A stretch of DNA of 33,583 nt from JBFXEO01 sp050180015 (GCA_050180015.1 JBFXEO010000006.1:1-33583); one strand, 5' to 3'; counted from the stretch's first letter, positions 16,216 through 25,448 are shown. Notes: generated by a model not told the origin, from the sequence alone. A program made the numbers and translations.

Positions 16216-17646
16216 CTAATCGCAACAGCCATCAAAAAACTGCTGACGGGTTCTGTTGGGAATAATATGAAAAAATAGTTTCTGCGGGAGAGAGTAAGTC
16301 TCTCTAATAATGGGGAGTTTAAGCAGCACTAATGCAAACCATACAAAAAGAACAATGCCCTTTAACCAACTCGATATGGTTATGCTCCACCAAACACCAC
16401 TTAAACCAACAGCCGCCGAAAGACCTAGCGCCATGGGAATACGTAAACCATTCAGCACAATACCCGTAATTGAAGGTGGCAAAGTTTTTCCCATTCCGTT
16501 AAACGCTCCTGCGGTGGTAATTTCAAGAATCATTAGCAATTGAGAGTAACCAAGTATTTGAAGATAAAGTCCCCCCTCTTTCATTGCTTGTGGCTCTGGA
16601 ATAAAAAATCCAAAAATATACCCGCCAAACACAATAAAAAGCAGCGAGGTAACTAGCCCTATCGATAGAGTAATACCAAGCGTTCTGTAATAACCTAATC
16701 TAATTCGTCTAAAATTTTTTGCGCCATAGTTTTGTCCAACAAAACTCGACAATGCCGTTGAAAACCCAGAGGCCGTCATCCAAGAAATTGCCTCAATTTG
16801 AGCACCAACGCTTTGCACAGCTACTCCAATTGGCCCCCAGCCAGCAGCAATACGGGCAAGAATCATGGCAAATACCGCAAATAATCCGCTTTGCGCCGAT
16901 ACAGGAATGCCTATCCTAAATATTCGAGCGAACAAAGCCCTTTTAGGAACAAAGCCCTTTAGCATATCGCGAAAAGGAGACTTTTTAGAACAAGAATAGA
17001 GGTAAAAGATAACGGTAACAATACCCTGCGAAATTAACGTTGCATAGGCCGCCCCTCTAACCTCCATTCTGGGGAATGGCCCAATACCATATATTAGCAA
17101 AGGATCGAGAACTATGTTTATTACTAAACCAATAGCATTGGCATTAAACGGAATTCGAGATAAGCCACTCCCGTTATACATCCCGGAGTAGGTGGGATTA
17201 AGAAACACGAACAGCATCCCAAGCGCAATAACCCAAAGGTACTCCTCCATGTTGCTATTCACGGTTTCGTTACCAAGCCGGAAAAAAGCTACTAGGTTTG
17301 AACTAAAAGTAAACACAAATAAACCATAAACAATTCCCATGACAATGGCTATAACCAAAGCATGGCGAGCGTAACGTAATGCCACATGCCCCTCGCCGGA
17401 ACCCAAACTCTGCGCAATTGTTACCTCTGCTCCAATCTTAGTAGTATATACAAATGAATTAGCCAACCATAGAAAAAACCCCGCGGCTCCAACCGCAGCT
17501 GCAGCACCGCTACCAACTCGGCCTATCCAAAGGATATCGGTCATGTTATAGGCCATTTGGATAAATGCCGTACCCATAATTGGTAGCGCCAAGTTGATAA
17601 TTTGCTTACCAATATTCCCCCTTGTGAAATCTTTTACTTGTTTCAA
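16216..17646 (-). CDS. MATE-family efflux transporter
   Basis: 476 residues, about twelve hydrophobic segments, in two related halves typical of MATE exporters that move cationic drugs or metabolites outward against Na+ or H+. The N-terminus GNIGKQIINLALPIMGTAF and the later QMAYNMTDILWIGRVG, GMYNGSGLSRIPFNANAIG and SSFVGQNYGAKN segments are characteristic. The substrate cannot be predicted. The C-terminal tail (from FHIIPNRTRQQ) is hydrophilic. The gene stands alone: a TATCTTTG box at 17667-17674 on the minus strand is 20 bases from the start codon, so the leader is short. The flanking genes are in the opposite direction. Confidence 0.93.
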   Translation of the reverse strand: MKQVKDFTRGNIGKQIINLALPIMGTAFIQMAYNMTDILWIGRVGSGAAAAVGAAGFFLWLANSFVYTTKIGAEVTIAQSLGSGEGHVALRYARHALVIAIVMGIVYGLFVFTFSSNLVAFFRLGNETVNSNMEEYLWVIALGMLFVFLNPTYSGMYNGSGLSRIPFNANAIGLVINIVLDPLLIYGIGPFPRMEVRGAAYATLISQGIVTVIFYLYSCSKKSPFRDMLKGFVPKRALFARIFRIGIPVSAQSGLFAVFAMILARIAAGWGPIGVAVQSVGAQIEAISWMTASGFSTALSSFVGQNYGAKNFRRIRLGYYRTLGITLSIGLVTSLLFIVFGGYIFGFFIPEPQAMKEGGLYLQILGYSQLLMILEITTAGAFNGMGKTLPPSITGIVLNGLRIPMALGLSAAVGLSGVWWSITISSWLKGIVLFVWFALVLLKLPIIRETYSLPQKLFFHIIPNRTRQQFFDGCCD

Positions 17647-17666
17647 ATCTCAAAAAATTAGGACAG

Positions 17667-17674
17667 CAAAGATA
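17667..17674 (-). promoter_or_regulatory. -7 box of the MATE gene
   Basis: TATCTTTG on the minus strand exactly fits TAnnTTTG and lies 20 bases before the start, implying an untranslated leader of only about a dozen bases. No clear -33 element. Confidence 0.5.
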
Positions 17675-17835
17675 CAAAAGCCGTTAAAAAAAGTTAGTGT
17701 AGTTTTCAACCCCAATTTCCCCTGCCATTAATAATATTTATCTAATTTTAAAAGCATAAAAATGACTAGGAGTGAACCGCGTAAAAATCTAAATAGGGTT
17801 AAGTTGAATTATCAACCCAATAAAATCTTTTCGCC

Positions 17836-18912
17836 ATGAAAAAAGGTTTCATCATCATTTTCACATTTCTTACAATCATCAGCTGCAAGCAGCATAAGAA
17901 TGTAACCGTCATGGTTCGCCAAATGGCCGATACGGTTGGATTTGCCAATAAAGCCTTCAAGGCGGATTCCGTTATTGCTAGGATCCAACGGCTGCAAGCC
18001 GATAGCCTTAACGCCAAGCCATTGAACGAATCGTTCCGAATGGCAATATGCCCGCACGACGATTACACGTATGTTGGCTGGCAGTACCCCGCCGTGCTGC
18101 GGAATATCCAAGCAAAAACTGTTATTATTTTTGGCGTGGCGCACAAGGCCAAAAAATTCAACCTGGAGAATAAGCTGATCTTCGATGGCTTCGATTACTG
18201 GCACGGCCCCTACAGCAATATCAAGATATCGGATTTACGGGATAAAATTATTAGGCTGATGCCCACCGGTATGGCCGAAGTACACGATAGCATGCACATT
18301 GTGGAGCATTCCATCGAATCGATGCTGCCGATTCTACAGCACTTCAACCCCGATGTGGAAATTGTTCCGATAGTTGTCCCCTACATGTCCCTTGCCCGAA
18401 TCGATGAGATTTCGAAGGAGCTTGCCAGGGCAATTGATTCCGTTGCAAAGGAAAATAAACTAACCTGGGGAAAAGATTTTGCACTGCTTATTACCACCGA
18501 TGCCGTTCATTACGGCGACGAGGATTGGGGGGGCAAAAACTATGCTCCTTTTGGAGCAGATCCTGCCGGATATCAAAAGGCCGTTGCACGCGAACATGAA
18601 ATAATCAGCAGCTGCCTTACAGGCAACTTAACCCCGCAAAGAATTCAAAAATTCTTTGCGTACACGGTAAATCCAAACGATTACAGGGAATACCAATGGA
18701 CCTGGTGTGGGCGGTACAGCGTGCCAATGGGACTTTCGGCGGGGAACTACCTGAACAACCTGCGAACGGGTGAACCTTTAATTGGCGGGTTTATTGGTTA
18801 CTCAACCAGCATCGATCATTCACCGTTGCCTGTTGATGATATTGGAATGGGTAGAACCGCAATAGCCAACATCCATCATTGGGTTGGATACGCATCGGTT
18901 GGGTACAGGTAG
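17836..18912 (+). CDS. Memo-family (AmmeMemoRadiSam protein B) lipoprotein
   Basis: 358 residues. Conserved Memo positions are present: PHDDYTYVGW (H74), FGVAHK, HSIESMLPIL preceded by VE, TTDAVHYGDEDWGG, and WCGRYSVPMGLS. Memo proteins resemble extradiol dioxygenases and bind metal through two His and a Cys. In bacteria Memo is often part of the three-part AmmeMemoRadiSam system, but no AMMECR1 or radical-SAM partner is in this window. Unusually, the N-terminus is a lipoprotein signal with lipobox IISC (C17), which places the domain in the envelope, and about 50 extra residues precede the Memo core. The reaction is unknown. A 213-bp gap separates it from the next co-directional gene. Confidence 0.85.
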   Translation: MKKGFIIIFTFLTIISCKQHKNVTVMVRQMADTVGFANKAFKADSVIARIQRLQADSLNAKPLNESFRMAICPHDDYTYVGWQYPAVLRNIQAKTVIIFGVAHKAKKFNLENKLIFDGFDYWHGPYSNIKISDLRDKIIRLMPTGMAEVHDSMHIVEHSIESMLPILQHFNPDVEIVPIVVPYMSLARIDEISKELARAIDSVAKENKLTWGKDFALLITTDAVHYGDEDWGGKNYAPFGADPAGYQKAVAREHEIISSCLTGNLTPQRIQKFFAYTVNPNDYREYQWTWCGRYSVPMGLSAGNYLNNLRTGEPLIGGFIGYSTSIDHSPLPVDDIGMGRTAIANIHHWVGYASVGYR

Positions 18913-19038
18913 ATTTTAGCAATCTTTAACCCTTCTGCACGCAATTATCCGTTAAACAATCGTTTAGGTCAATAATTTTGGTTACCTTGCACCCGGAATT
19001 CGACAATGTTCTCTGAGTGAAAAGTGCCTGTTTCCAAA

Positions 19039-19059
19039 TCGAACAGTACATTCGAACAG
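19039..19059 (+). repeat. Direct 8-bp repeat upstream of the FMN-barrel-like gene
   Basis: TCGAACAG occurs at 19039-19046 and 19052-19059, 13 bases apart. A further TTACCTTG box at 18982-18989 may be a poor -7 element. Meaning unknown. Confidence 0.2.
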
Positions 19060-19125
19060 ACCTACCTGACTTTACAAGGAGTCCCTTATCATTCTACTTT
19101 AAGCAACAATTAATCACTGAACAAA

Positions 19126-20919
19126 ATGGGCACATTTTATCCGCATCACACCTTCCATATTCCCGTAATGGGAATTGGGTACACCATTGACTCTCCAATA
19201 AAAGTTGCACCCTATGGAATTGCTTCCGTAGTATCGCTAGTTGACGATATACTGATGGAAAAAATGAGGGAGTTTTACTGCAAAATGTTTAACCGGCCCT
19301 TTGAGCCAATATCGGCTTTAGAAAAGGATTACAGGGCACGTCGCATTACAGAATACCTGAATTTGCTCGATAGTGCCGTTAAGGAAAAATTTGAAGGGAT
19401 GAAAAACTCCTTTCAGGAAAAAAAGAGTGAAATATCAAGGTACATCGACATGCTTCCCGATATGTCGAGCATAAAAAAAGATTTTACCGCGTTGATTCAA
19501 AATAACACCCGGATTCAGGATATAAAAAGCTGGATTCAAAACAACCTGTCGGTTGGGGCAATCGATGTGAACATAATGACCAAGCTCGACAAGGAGAATT
19601 ACTCCAAGGGCGAAAAATTAGGCGATGAATATAACGATGCGCATGCCGCCATTCGTGGTTTTGCCAATAGCAGCTTAAACTCATCGGTAGTGCTATCTGC
19701 CGGGATGAACCCAAAGTTGTACGGTTATATCGAGAATTTTGAGGACTTTTATCCCGATGAAAATTTCAGCCTAAAAAAGAGCATAATCCTGAAGGTAAGC
19801 GATTACCGTTCCGCCTTAATCCAGGGAAAATTCCTGGCCAAAAAGGGGCTTTGGGTTTCGGAATACCGGGTTGAATCGGGCTTAAACTGTGGCGGTCATG
19901 CTTTTGCCAGCGATGGTATGCTCATGGGGCCAATACTGGAGGAATTCAGTACCTCGCGCGAAGAACTTATAAACTCAACCCACGAACTTTACATACAGGC
20001 CCTTAAAATGAAAAACAGAATAGCTCCCACATCTCCGCTTCACGTAAAAATTACTGCACAGGGAGGTGTTGGAACGGCCGAAGAGCATCGGTTTCTGATT
20101 AATCACTATAAATTAGATTCTGTTGGTTGGGGCTCGCCGTTTCTACTGGTAAAAGAGGCAACCAGCATGGATTCCCACACACGTGATAGCCTTGCCAATG
20201 CGAAGGAGTCCGATTTATACCTGAGCAATATTTCTCCGCTAGGTGTTCCGTTCAACAGTTTAAGAAACAATACCAAGGACAATGAAAAAATAAAACGGAT
20301 TGAGCAGGGGAAGCCGGGGAGTAATTGTCCCAAGCACTACAGCTCATTGAACACGGAATTTACAGAAAGGCCTATTTGTACGGCATCGCGCCAGTATCAG
20401 CAGGCCAAAATAAACGAGCTGAAATCAAAAAATTTACCCCAGGAAGAATACCTGTTGGATTACTCAAAAATTGTAGAAAAATCGTGTATATGCGTGGGTT
20501 TGGGAACCGGTGTGCTTATAGATAATAAGCTCGATTTCAGGGTTGAGGGGCCCGGAGTATCGGTTTGCCCCGGGCCAAACATGGCCTACTTTTCTAGGCA
20601 GGTTTCCCTTAGCAGCATGGTTGACCATATTTACGGACGAGCAAACCTAATGGATAGAACTGACAGGCCAAATATGTTTATCAAGGAAATATCGCTATAC
20701 ATTGACTATCTAAAAACCAGGTTTCTGGAAATGCCAAAACCCCTATCGATCAAGGATAATAAGTACATTCAAACCTTCAAGTCGAATATTGAGGAAGGGA
20801 TAGAATACTACAAAGCTCTATTTTCAAGTTTATCCGGGGACTCTATGGGAAATAAAGAGACTTTACAGGAAGAGTTACTTGGGTTGCGTCAAAAGCTTGG
20901 AGCTGCGCTGGAGCCGTAA
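19126..20919 (+). CDS. Uncharacterised protein, probable divergent FMN TIM-barrel enzyme with Cys-rich C-terminal half
   Basis: 597 residues, no signal peptide, so cytoplasmic. I do not recognise a named family, but motif order resembles nitronate monooxygenase / glutamate-synthase FMN barrels: a start-of-barrel stretch (IPVMGIGYTIDSPIKVAPYG), then GLNCGGHAFASDG (C255) like the AGGH loop, then ITAQGGVGTAEE (G313 onward) and VGWGSPFLLVKEAT, matching the flavin-phosphate GGxGT and xGSxFL loops in correct order. Residues about 60-150 form a charged helical insertion absent from short relatives. After the barrel-like part come five cysteines, C401, C418, C454, C456 and C481, with NCPKH, PICTAS, SCIC and VCPGPN contexts, suggesting iron-sulfur or zinc binding. 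The tail is helical. The convergent neighbour shares a terminator hairpin. The family assignment is inference from motif spacing, without a search. Confidence 0.6.
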   Translation: MGTFYPHHTFHIPVMGIGYTIDSPIKVAPYGIASVVSLVDDILMEKMREFYCKMFNRPFEPISALEKDYRARRITEYLNLLDSAVKEKFEGMKNSFQEKKSEISRYIDMLPDMSSIKKDFTALIQNNTRIQDIKSWIQNNLSVGAIDVNIMTKLDKENYSKGEKLGDEYNDAHAAIRGFANSSLNSSVVLSAGMNPKLYGYIENFEDFYPDENFSLKKSIILKVSDYRSALIQGKFLAKKGLWVSEYRVESGLNCGGHAFASDGMLMGPILEEFSTSREELINSTHELYIQALKMKNRIAPTSPLHVKITAQGGVGTAEEHRFLINHYKLDSVGWGSPFLLVKEATSMDSHTRDSLANAKESDLYLSNISPLGVPFNSLRNNTKDNEKIKRIEQGKPGSNCPKHYSSLNTEFTERPICTASRQYQQAKINELKSKNLPQEEYLLDYSKIVEKSCICVGLGTGVLIDNKLDFRVEGPGVSVCPGPNMAYFSRQVSLSSMVDHIYGRANLMDRTDRPNMFIKEISLYIDYLKTRFLEMPKPLSIKDNKYIQTFKSNIEEGIEYYKALFSSLSGDSMGNKETLQEELLGLRQKLGAALEP

Positions 20920-20930
20920 GCAGATCACCG

Positions 20931-20961
20931 TAGATTTTGCCGAAGGTTCAGCAAAAATCTA
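20931..20961. terminator. Bidirectional terminator hairpin
   Basis: TAGATTTTGC (20931-20940), loop, GCAAAAATCTA (20951-20961), perfect but for one bulged A. It includes the stop codon of the minus-strand permease gene and follows the plus-strand gene by 11 bases. Confidence 0.65.
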
Positions 20962-22197
20962 ATCAAACTTCAGCGTTCTATCGGGGCTAATTCTCGAAAC
21001 AACCATGGAGGGCAGTACCAGCATCCCCATTCCAACAATAAACGCTACGGCATTTAGCATCAAAATATGTATAAACTTAAGGTTAATGGGAACCTCGGAA
21101 AGGAAATAATACTCCTCGTTGAGCTTTACAATACCAAAATGCTGTTGCAGCAGGCAAATGGCAACACCCGCTAAAGTTCCAATGGCCAAGCCTTTCAGCA
21201 TTATGTAAACCGACTGGTAGAGGAACACCTTGCGGATGCTCTTACTGTTTGAACCCAACGCCTTAAGCAACCCGATTGTACTGGTCCGCTCAAGGATAAT
21301 TATAAGAAGGCCCGATATCATATTAATACCGGCAACAAGCAGCATTAGAACGATTAAAACCACCGCGCTGATATCCTGCAGCCCCAGCCAGTCAAATATA
21401 TTCGGATATTTTTCAATTATGCTCTGCACCTTCAGGCGCGACTCATCATCGAGAAAAACAAAACCAACAATATCATCAACCATTATGGCCAAATCATCAA
21501 CATAATCCAAATTGTCAACCAGTACCTCGTATCCGCTTACCTGGTTGTTGTTCCAGCCATTCAACCTACGAATATGACGGAGATCGCACAGAACATACAT
21601 CTTATCGAACTCAACCATTTTGGTATCGTAAATGCCGGAAACGGTAAACCGCCGGAAACGGGGCGGCTCCTGTACAAAAAAAACATCGTAGGTATCGCCA
21701 ACCTTCAACCTTAAAAGGTTTGCCAGCGTTTTTGATATTAACGTTTTATTGGAAGCCGTTGAGTCCGTGGTTGTAAAAACAGCTCCGTCAACCAAATTTT
21801 TGGAAAAAAACGACCAATCAAAATCCGAAGCAATGCCTTTTAAAACGACACCCTGAATATCCCTTTCTGTTTTAATAATTCCGGCCTTGATGCCAAAAAC
21901 CTGCACATGCTTTATGCCCTTAATTTTTTTTACCGCATCAATACACTCCAGGTTTGAAGGGATTGGGTAAGTTTCAAATGACTGGTTACTGTCAAAATTG
22001 GTTATCTGGATATGGCTGCCGAAGCCGATCACTTTCGATTTAATTTCATTTTTGAATCCGGTTATAACTGCTACGGCAACAATCATAATGGCCAAGCTCA
22101 GCACAACCGAAATAATAGTAATTCGGACAAATGGCTTGGATAACCCCCTATCGGAGCCTTTTAAGAAACGTTTTGCCAGGTAATTCTCGAAATTCAC
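20959..22197 (-). CDS. LolC/LolE-type ABC transporter permease
   Basis: 412 residues with the topology of the lipoprotein-releasing permease family (FtsX/MacB fold): N-terminal YLAKRFLKGSDRG amphipathic start, TM1 at about 27-48, a large periplasmic domain (about 50-270), then three C-terminal membrane segments (about 275-300, 320-345 and 375-400), with GLLKALGSNSKSIRKVFLYQS before the second. LolCE extract lipoproteins from the inner membrane with ATPase LolD; no ATPase gene is adjacent here. It is third in a minus-strand run after NamZ and RNase H, with a 38-bp gap. Homology to other FtsX-like permeases makes the exact substrate uncertain. Confidence 0.87.
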   Translation of the reverse strand: MNFENYLAKRFLKGSDRGLSKPFVRITIISVVLSLAIMIVAVAVITGFKNEIKSKVIGFGSHIQITNFDSNQSFETYPIPSNLECIDAVKKIKGIKHVQVFGIKAGIIKTERDIQGVVLKGIASDFDWSFFSKNLVDGAVFTTTDSTASNKTLISKTLANLLRLKVGDTYDVFFVQEPPRFRRFTVSGIYDTKMVEFDKMYVLCDLRHIRRLNGWNNNQVSGYEVLVDNLDYVDDLAIMVDDIVGFVFLDDESRLKVQSIIEKYPNIFDWLGLQDISAVVLIVLMLLVAGINMISGLLIIILERTSTIGLLKALGSNSKSIRKVFLYQSVYIMLKGLAIGTLAGVAICLLQQHFGIVKLNEEYYFLSEVPINLKFIHILMLNAVAFIVGMGMLVLPSMVVSRISPDRTLKFD

Positions 22198-22235
22198 CGC
22201 TAAACCATTTTATAGTTTCATCTTACTACGAATGT

Positions 22236-22868
22236 TTACTTTCTGCCAAAATCAGCTGGAACTTCGCCCCAGTTCGGGGTGTCCCATTTTAGGATTAAAT
22301 TCGCCCAGGTATTCGATTTCAACCAAACTTCCGCACGGTTTATCAACTCAAAAAGTATGGCGTTGCGCACCGTAGGGGCTAGTTTAGTATTGGCCTTTTT
22401 ACGCCTGACCCAGGAAATTGCCGTAACCGAATCGGAGTAAACCGGAATTTTACTACCCTGATTTTGCAGAAAAGCCAACCCATGAACAATGGCCAAAAAC
22501 TCACCGACATTGTTAGTTCCATCGGGGAATGGCCCCTGCCTGAATATTTCCCTGCCGCTATGTGCATCTACCCCGCGATACTCCATATCGCCGGTGGCCG
22601 TATTCCATGCAGCATCAACAGCCAATGACGGATAGATGGGTTTTGTAACGTTTTCGCCCAATTGAACCTGGCCTCTCTGAACCGGATTTAATTTCATATA
22701 CTGTGCATAGCCCATTTCAAACGCCCTCGCGGCATCGGGTTCTGAGGAAAATCCTTTAAATTTTGCATTGGCAAAACCCTTAATTTGCTCCTGGCATTTA
22801 TCCCAGCTATCGAATATTCCGGGGTTATACCCGGACCAAACCACGTAGTAACTATACTTTTTAGCCAT
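22236..22868 (-). CDS. Ribonuclease H with N-terminal viroplasmin-type domain
   Basis: 210 residues. The N-terminus YYVVWSGYNPGIFDSWDKCQEQIKGF (split here as a motif: WxGxxPGIFxSWxxC) is the caulimovirus-viroplasmin/hybrid-binding domain that grips RNA-DNA hybrids. The RNase HI core follows with acidic catalytic residues D85, E123, D146 and D206 in the right contexts (VDAAWN, VGEFLAI, YSDSVTA, PADFG). It cleaves RNA in RNA-DNA hybrids. Its start codon directly abuts the NamZ stop (no spacer), so the two are translated from the same transcript. Confidence 0.92.
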   Translation of the reverse strand: MAKKYSYYVVWSGYNPGIFDSWDKCQEQIKGFANAKFKGFSSEPDAARAFEMGYAQYMKLNPVQRGQVQLGENVTKPIYPSLAVDAAWNTATGDMEYRGVDAHSGREIFRQGPFPDGTNNVGEFLAIVHGLAFLQNQGSKIPVYSDSVTAISWVRRKKANTKLAPTVRNAILFELINRAEVWLKSNTWANLILKWDTPNWGEVPADFGRK

Positions 22869-24053
22869 TTACTCAAAATCGGGGTAAAGTAAGTAATTCT
22901 TTCTGATTTGTTTATAGTGTTGGAGAGATGGCCCCCATGAATTTCGTATTGAATCGGCACTTAAACCTTCCTCCATTTGCTTCCTTAACAATGGAGTTCC
23001 GGCAAGGTTGAGGAAAAAACCATTAAAAAAATTCTTTTTGTCGGGGTAGTTCTGGTATGCAAAAATTAACCATTCCAGGTTTACTGATTTCCGGTTGATA
23101 AAATATTCCGTAGAATACCCCCTTAGGTCGATACCAAAGCAGCATTTACCCTTATACGGGGGGTTGGCACTTGCACCCTTTACCGCGGTTGGTTTAAACT
23201 TGAAATCCTTACCGGGAAAACCCGGGTAGCCAAATACCTGAAAGGGGAAATTGGTTCCACGCCCAACGCTCACCACAGTCCCCTCAAAAAGGCCAAGCGA
23301 AGGGTAAAGTAATACGGACAACAGGTTGGGAAGGTTTGGCGATGGTTTTACGGGTAAGCTATAAATTAAACCATGCGTGTACCCCAAGCTTGGAACAACG
23401 GTTAAATCGCACTTTTGGCCGCGTAAAAGCCACCCTTCCCCGTTAATCATCATGGCAAACTCACCCACGGTCATTCCGTGAACAAGGGGAACGGGGTGCA
23501 TCCCAACAAACGAGCGGTAGGCAGTATCCAGTACAGGCCCGTCAACATAAAATCCGTTGGGGTTTGGCCTATCCAAAACTATCAACGGAATTCCGTTTTC
23601 GGCGCAAGCCTCCATAACATAGTGCATGGTGGAAATGTAAGTGTAATAACGTACACCTACATCCTGCATATCAAACAGAACGATATCGATATCTTTCAGC
23701 TGCTCTTTACTGGGTTTTTTGCTGCTTCCGTAAAGTGAAATTACCGGTAACCCCGTTTTTGTATCGGTATGACTACGGATTAGCTCACCGGCCTCAATAT
23801 CTCCGCGAAAACCATGCTCAGGGCAAAATATCTTTTTGATATTGACCCGTAAGATCAGCAGCGTATCCACCAGGTGCTTACGCCCCACAAGCGATGTATG
23901 GTTGGTAACAACAGCCACTCGTTTGCCATGAATCCTGGGAAGATATTGCTGAACTTGTTCCGCTCCCGTTGAAATTTTGCCATCGTTAGTGTCCTGCGAA
24001 AGAGCCGGGTAAAACGTTACTGTACCTGCAAGTATTGCTACTATCAGCCTCAT
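22869..24053 (-). CDS. DUF1343 / NamZ-type exo-beta-N-acetylmuramidase, exported
   Basis: 394 residues with an N-terminal Sec signal (about 1-19, PALSQ). Conserved blocks of the DUF1343 family: VVTNHTSLVG, CPEHGFRGDIEAG, DMQDVGVRYYTYISTMHY, LDRPNPNG and VSVGRGTNFPF. The characterised relative NamZ (YbbC) of Bacillus releases terminal MurNAc from peptidoglycan fragments; this suggests cell-wall recycling in the periplasm. It is first in a run with RNase H and the LolC/E permease. The upstream 181 bp contain a 7-bp hairpin (24186-24209) and no exact TAnnTTTG box. The family call is firm; the reaction is by analogy. Confidence 0.9.
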   Translation of the reverse strand: MRLIVAILAGTVTFYPALSQDTNDGKISTGAEQVQQYLPRIHGKRVAVVTNHTSLVGRKHLVDTLLILRVNIKKIFCPEHGFRGDIEAGELIRSHTDTKTGLPVISLYGSSKKPSKEQLKDIDIVLFDMQDVGVRYYTYISTMHYVMEACAENGIPLIVLDRPNPNGFYVDGPVLDTAYRSFVGMHPVPLVHGMTVGEFAMMINGEGWLLRGQKCDLTVVPSLGYTHGLIYSLPVKPSPNLPNLLSVLLYPSLGLFEGTVVSVGRGTNFPFQVFGYPGFPGKDFKFKPTAVKGASANPPYKGKCCFGIDLRGYSTEYFINRKSVNLEWLIFAYQNYPDKKNFFNGFFLNLAGTPLLRKQMEEGLSADSIRNSWGPSLQHYKQIRKNYLLYPDFE

Positions 24054-24185
24054 ATCTACCTAAAATAAGTTACAAATACGACCATAGGTTGTGCCCGAAT
24101 GAAAATGTAACGCTAAAGTACACATTTTTAGTGAAATTACTTTTCTGTACGTTTAGCGTAACGTCCATCCTTTTTCGGAAGCAGA

Positions 24186-24209
24186 AAAGGTGACTGGATG
24201 GCCACCTTT
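24186..24209 (-). terminator. Hairpin after the aminotransferase gene
   Basis: AAAGGTG (24186-24192) pairs with CACCTTT (24203-24209), 26 bases after the aminotransferase stop. The minus-strand exit is only modestly T-rich (TTTCTGCTTCC), so it is a moderate terminator candidate. Confidence 0.5.
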
Positions 24210-24234
24210 CTTTGATTACCTTCAGATGATTTCT

Positions 24235-25434
24235 CTATAAAGTTCTACCCGGATACTGCATTAAAGCAACCGATAAGCATTCCATAGCATTCTTTAAATC
24301 ATCGGTATTCAGTACATAGGCAATACGAACTTCGTTTTTGCCCAGGCCCTGGGTTGAATAGAAACCCGTTGCAGGGGCAAGCATAACGGTTTGCTTCTTG
24401 TACTCAAAGCTTTCCAAAAGCCAACGGGCAAACTTATCGCTATCGTCAATGGGTAACTTTACCACTGTGTAGAATGCGCCCTTGGGTTTTGGGCAGTAAA
24501 CGCCCTCCATTTGGTTAAGCGCGGCAACCATAAAATCTCTACGCTTAATATACTCGTCATACACCTCCTTAAAGTATTTGGCCGGGGTATTCAATGCCGC
24601 TTCGGCAGCAATTTGACCAAACGATGGAGGCGAAAGCCTTGCCTGTGCAAATTTCAGCGCGGTTGAAACAACATCCTTATTCCTACAAATTAATGCCCCA
24701 ATTCGAACGCCGCACATGCTGTAACGCTTCGAAACAGAATCCAGGAGAATTACATTATTGTCCAGCCCTTTTAGCATCATTGCGGAGAAATGGGTATTCC
24801 CATCGTAGCAAAATTCACGGTAAACCTCATCGGAAAAGAGGTATAGATCGTACTTTTTGATAATGGTGGCTAGCTGCTCCAACTCCTCCTTTGAGTATAA
24901 ATAACCGGTTGGATTGTTGGGATTACAAATTACAATACCTTTTGTTTTTGGGGTTATCAATTTTTCAAACTCCGAAATTGGGGGCAATGCGAAATCGTCC
25001 TTTATTGAGGAAACAATAGGCTTAATTACAACACCTGCCTGCATTGCAAAGCTATTGTAGTTGGCATAGAATGGTTCCGGGATAATAACCTCATCGCCGG
25101 GGTTAAGGCAGGTCATAAATGCAACGGTAATGGCCTCGGAACCGCCAGTGGTAACAATAATATCGTTATGAGTGATGTTAACCCCTATTCCCTTATAGTA
25201 GTTGGCCAAACCTTTCCGGTAACTCTCATTTCCGGCAGAATGGCTATACTCTACAACTTTAAGGTCGTGATGACGAATTGCCTCCAGGGCAACTTCAGGG
25301 GTAGCAATATCGGGTTGTCCGATGTTCAGGTGGTAAACCTTTATTCCTCTTCTTTTCGCCTCTTCGGCAAATGGCACCAGCTTCCTGATTGGTGAAGCCG
25401 GCATTGCCATTCCTTTGTCTGAAATTTTTGGCAT
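24235..25434 (-). CDS. Class I PLP-dependent aminotransferase (aspartate aminotransferase-like)
   Basis: 399 residues, fold type I. NPNNPTG at 171-177, SDEVYREF at 201-208 and the Schiff-base lysine K236 in SVSKRYSMCGVRIG mark the alpha subfamily of the AspC/class-I group. It transfers amino groups between an amino acid, probably aspartate, and 2-oxoglutarate; substrate choice cannot be settled from sequence. The gene is 14 bp behind the DUF1573 gene in the same direction, so the two are probably co-transcribed, though no functional link is evident. Two Met codons near the N-terminus (M1 and M9/M11) make the start slightly uncertain. Confidence 0.9.
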   Translation of the reverse strand: MPKISDKGMAMPASPIRKLVPFAEEAKRRGIKVYHLNIGQPDIATPEVALEAIRHHDLKVVEYSHSAGNESYRKGLANYYKGIGVNITHNDIIVTTGGSEAITVAFMTCLNPGDEVIIPEPFYANYNSFAMQAGVVIKPIVSSIKDDFALPPISEFEKLITPKTKGIVICNPNNPTGYLYSKEELEQLATIIKKYDLYLFSDEVYREFCYDGNTHFSAMMLKGLDNNVILLDSVSKRYSMCGVRIGALICRNKDVVSTALKFAQARLSPPSFGQIAAEAALNTPAKYFKEVYDEYIKRRDFMVAALNQMEGVYCPKPKGAFYTVVKLPIDDSDKFARWLLESFEYKKQTVMLAPATGFYSTQGLGKNEVRIAYVLNTDDLKNAMECLSVALMQYPGRTL

Positions 25435-25448
25435 TGGATAATAATTAC

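Noticed and set aside
17812..18204. A 130-codon minus-strand open frame over the start of the Memo-like gene.
   Set aside because: Antisense to a conserved coding region, no recognisable motif and no promoter box.
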